Made by a program: the position numbers and the translations under genes. 21,004 bases of DNA from Priapulus caudatus (lineage: Eukaryota; Priapulida; Priapulimorpha; Priapulimorphida; Priapulidae): positions 6,391-27,394 of the forward strand of contig NW_014579622.1 of assembly GCF_000485595.1 (NCBI RefSeq), written 5' to 3'. The notes beneath the pieces were generated by a model. That model worked only from the letters and a program-made list of their open reading frames with translations, was not told where the DNA came from and searched no databases. Below are positions 20,021 to 21,004 of the stretch, piece by piece. Within the stretch, counting starts at the first letter, position 1. Each line of letters begins with the position of its first letter.

Positions 20021-20197
20021 GACGCCGTCACTACCATTGAATTTATTTATGTATTTATGCGATGCTCAATCTTCATGCTTCACTCAGAACAACGACAATA
20101 GCAATAACCTGAAGCAGGAATCACACAGCACCTCCCCTCATATACATACCGCATTGACTCACCAACTCAAAACACTCATCCTTCCCACGCGTACAAG

Positions 20198-20679
20198 GCT
20201 AGGGATGACAAAGCAGAGAAGACAATGAGTGGGTTTAGAGAAATCAAAGTATCGTAACTCCACACTTACCTCTGTACGGCATCGTGGCAGGAGAGTCCAT
20301 GTTAGGTGGCTTACTCGCACATTACACTTAATAGCCAAATAACGTGCAAACGTTAATATAACATTGTTGGCTATAATCATCATGCTTTGGGGCATAGTTA
20401 AATGAGGATATGGTTACCTATCAAAATTAAGTTAGATATGTATTTCCCCAATCCTAGCATCCATATTAACTGCGTTAATCACGCTAAAATTGATCGTGAA
20501 CGAAGTTTAGAACGAAGTGAGCATTCGAAACGCAACTTTTTACCACGCGTTTTCCACGAATTCCAGTGAACTCACCTACGCAACACTTTGTCACTTTGTG
20601 CTGCACAGGAGACCACTTGTATGGTAGTGTTCATGTACATGTGGCTGTGTGTGTGTGTGTGGGGAGGGGGGGTACGTAC
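20198..20679. other. intron-like flank between array and CCP exon, copy 2
   Basis: It matches 11861-12372. It is AT-moderate and without a coding frame, ending in a GT microsatellite and a G-rich tract (about 20645-20672) immediately downstream of the exon's splice donor in gene sense. Confidence 0.5.
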
Positions 20680-20850
20680 CACACACGGGCACGGGTCTGC
20701 TCCAGGTCTTGTCGTGCGTGCACATGATCGTAGCTTTACCATACAGCTCGCGGCCGTACCCGCACGAGTACGTCACGTAGTCATGGTAACGGAATTCGTC
20801 TCCGACTCTCTTGCCGTGTTCAGGGTAGCCGGGGTTAGGGCAGCGAACGC
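20680..20850 (-). CDS. CCP/sushi module exon (phase 1-1), intact
   Basis: This 171-bp exon encodes one 57-residue CCP module and is the clearest coding sequence in the window. It starts VRCPNPGYPEHGKRVGDEF, continues YVTYSCGYGRELYG and ends IMCTHDKTWSRPVPVC. All four cysteines, the Y-x-C-x-x-G-x-x-L-x-G block and the Trp between cysteines 3 and 4 fit the family. The acceptor is GTCACGCAG, the donor is TGTG then GTACGT, and both junctions are phase 1. It is the most upstream exon of the gene seen here; the rest lies beyond the right window edge. A frameshifted copy is at 12373-12554. Confidence 0.88.
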
Positions 20851-20879
20851 CTGCGTGACGTCAACACGTTATCCAAGCG

Positions 20880-20937
20880 CACAACATACAACATACACCA
20901 TACAACATACAACATACAACATACAACATACAACATG
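20880..20937. repeat. 7-bp tandem repeat ACAACAT
   Basis: Eight units in a row carry one variant (ACACCAT) and end in GCAACAAATTG. The tract lies about 30 bp upstream, in gene sense, of the CCP exon acceptor. Confidence 0.85.
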
Positions 20938-21004
20938 CAACAAATTGATGTTGCTGTTGACGTGCTTTTTTAAAACTTCGTAAGCATGTCCATACCGTGT
21001 GTAT

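Larger units (their letters stand above)
17151..20197. repeat. tandem array copy 2: three units plus a partial
   Basis: Unit starts are anchored at the CCTCCCCTCAT block (17151, about 18405, 19229, 20131). Lengths are 1254 bp with the inserted element (about 825 without), about 824 and 902 bp. The length differences come mainly from the GTT/GTC tract. The third unit has the cleanest sequence and serves as the best consensus. The partial unit again ends at ACGCGTACAAG, so the right border of the array is the same in both blocks. Confidence 0.8.
15883..21004. repeat. large duplicated block, copy 2 (continues past the window)
   Basis: It is colinear with 8176-12794 but has three array units and an intact CCP exon. 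It is cut by the window edge at CATACCGTGTGTAT, which still matches block 1 (CATAACCGTGTGTAAT). The first two-thirds carry many one-base indels against block 1, while the third array unit and the end look clean. Confidence 0.85.

Noticed and set aside
19637-20101. 154-codon poly-valine frame and the matching poly-threonine frame on the other strand, and similar frames in the other units
   Set aside because: They are translations of GTT/GTC repeats, not shared as a frame between array units.
20240-20330. Minus-strand donor-like AGAG-GTAAGTG near 20275 with a short frame MDSPATMPYR before it
   Set aside because: No acceptor in a phase matching the neighbouring phase 1-1 exons, an in-frame stop shortly upstream, and the block 1 counterpart differs at the donor.
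1-21004. tRNA, rRNA or snRNA genes
   Set aside because: Reading for a GGTTCGA-type T-loop, A/B boxes and conserved rRNA strings gave nothing convincing; a covariance-model scan was not possible.

Overview
The window reads as nuclear DNA of a multicellular animal, most likely an invertebrate. Three observations support this: spliced exons for extracellular CCP/sushi modules, degenerate TTAGGG-type repeats, and many decayed eukaryotic transposons (hAT, LINE, MITE-like). No bacterial gene organisation, rRNA, tRNA or CRISPR array is visible. The species cannot be named from the sequence. A run of 710 Ns (12795-13504) marks an assembly gap.

Layout. 1-6455 is mostly AT-rich non-coding DNA. It holds simple repeats, a large imperfect inverted repeat (1331-2028) and a possible LINE tail near the left edge. 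6456-7003 is a direct duplication with a period of about 307 bp. 7006-7363 is flanked by inverted repeats and looks like a small non-autonomous DNA transposon. 7490-8157 (minus) is a frameshifted reverse-transcriptase remnant. From a TC tract at about 8175 to the gap lies copy 1 of a large duplicated block; copy 2 runs from about 15883 to the window end. Each block holds, in the same order, (i) an 0.8-kb hAT relic with 8-bp target-site duplications, (ii) an array of roughly 0.8-1.0 kb units, each with a (GTT)n/(GTC)n tract at the same place, (iii) in the first unit only, a roughly 0.4-kb inverted-repeat element whose core is degenerate TTAGGG repeat, and (iv) a minus-strand CCP exon.

The only convincing host gene is on the minus strand and encodes tandem CCP modules, one per exon, every exon phase 1-1. 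In transcription order the exons are 20680-20850, 14298-14480, 13597-13806 and, past the gap, 12373-12554, which is a frameshifted copy of the first. The blocks lie in or next to its introns. The two blocks differ largely by single-base insertions and deletions, so a misassembly of uncorrected long reads or of two haplotypes is a serious alternative to a real duplication.

Most notable items: the element with a telomere-like core, whose empty site is preserved in sister array units; a 59-bp near-perfect palindrome at 15535-15593 bounded exactly by 11-bp direct repeats; and the array unit with an internal length-variable trinucleotide tract. I saw no coherent multi-gene system of a new kind.
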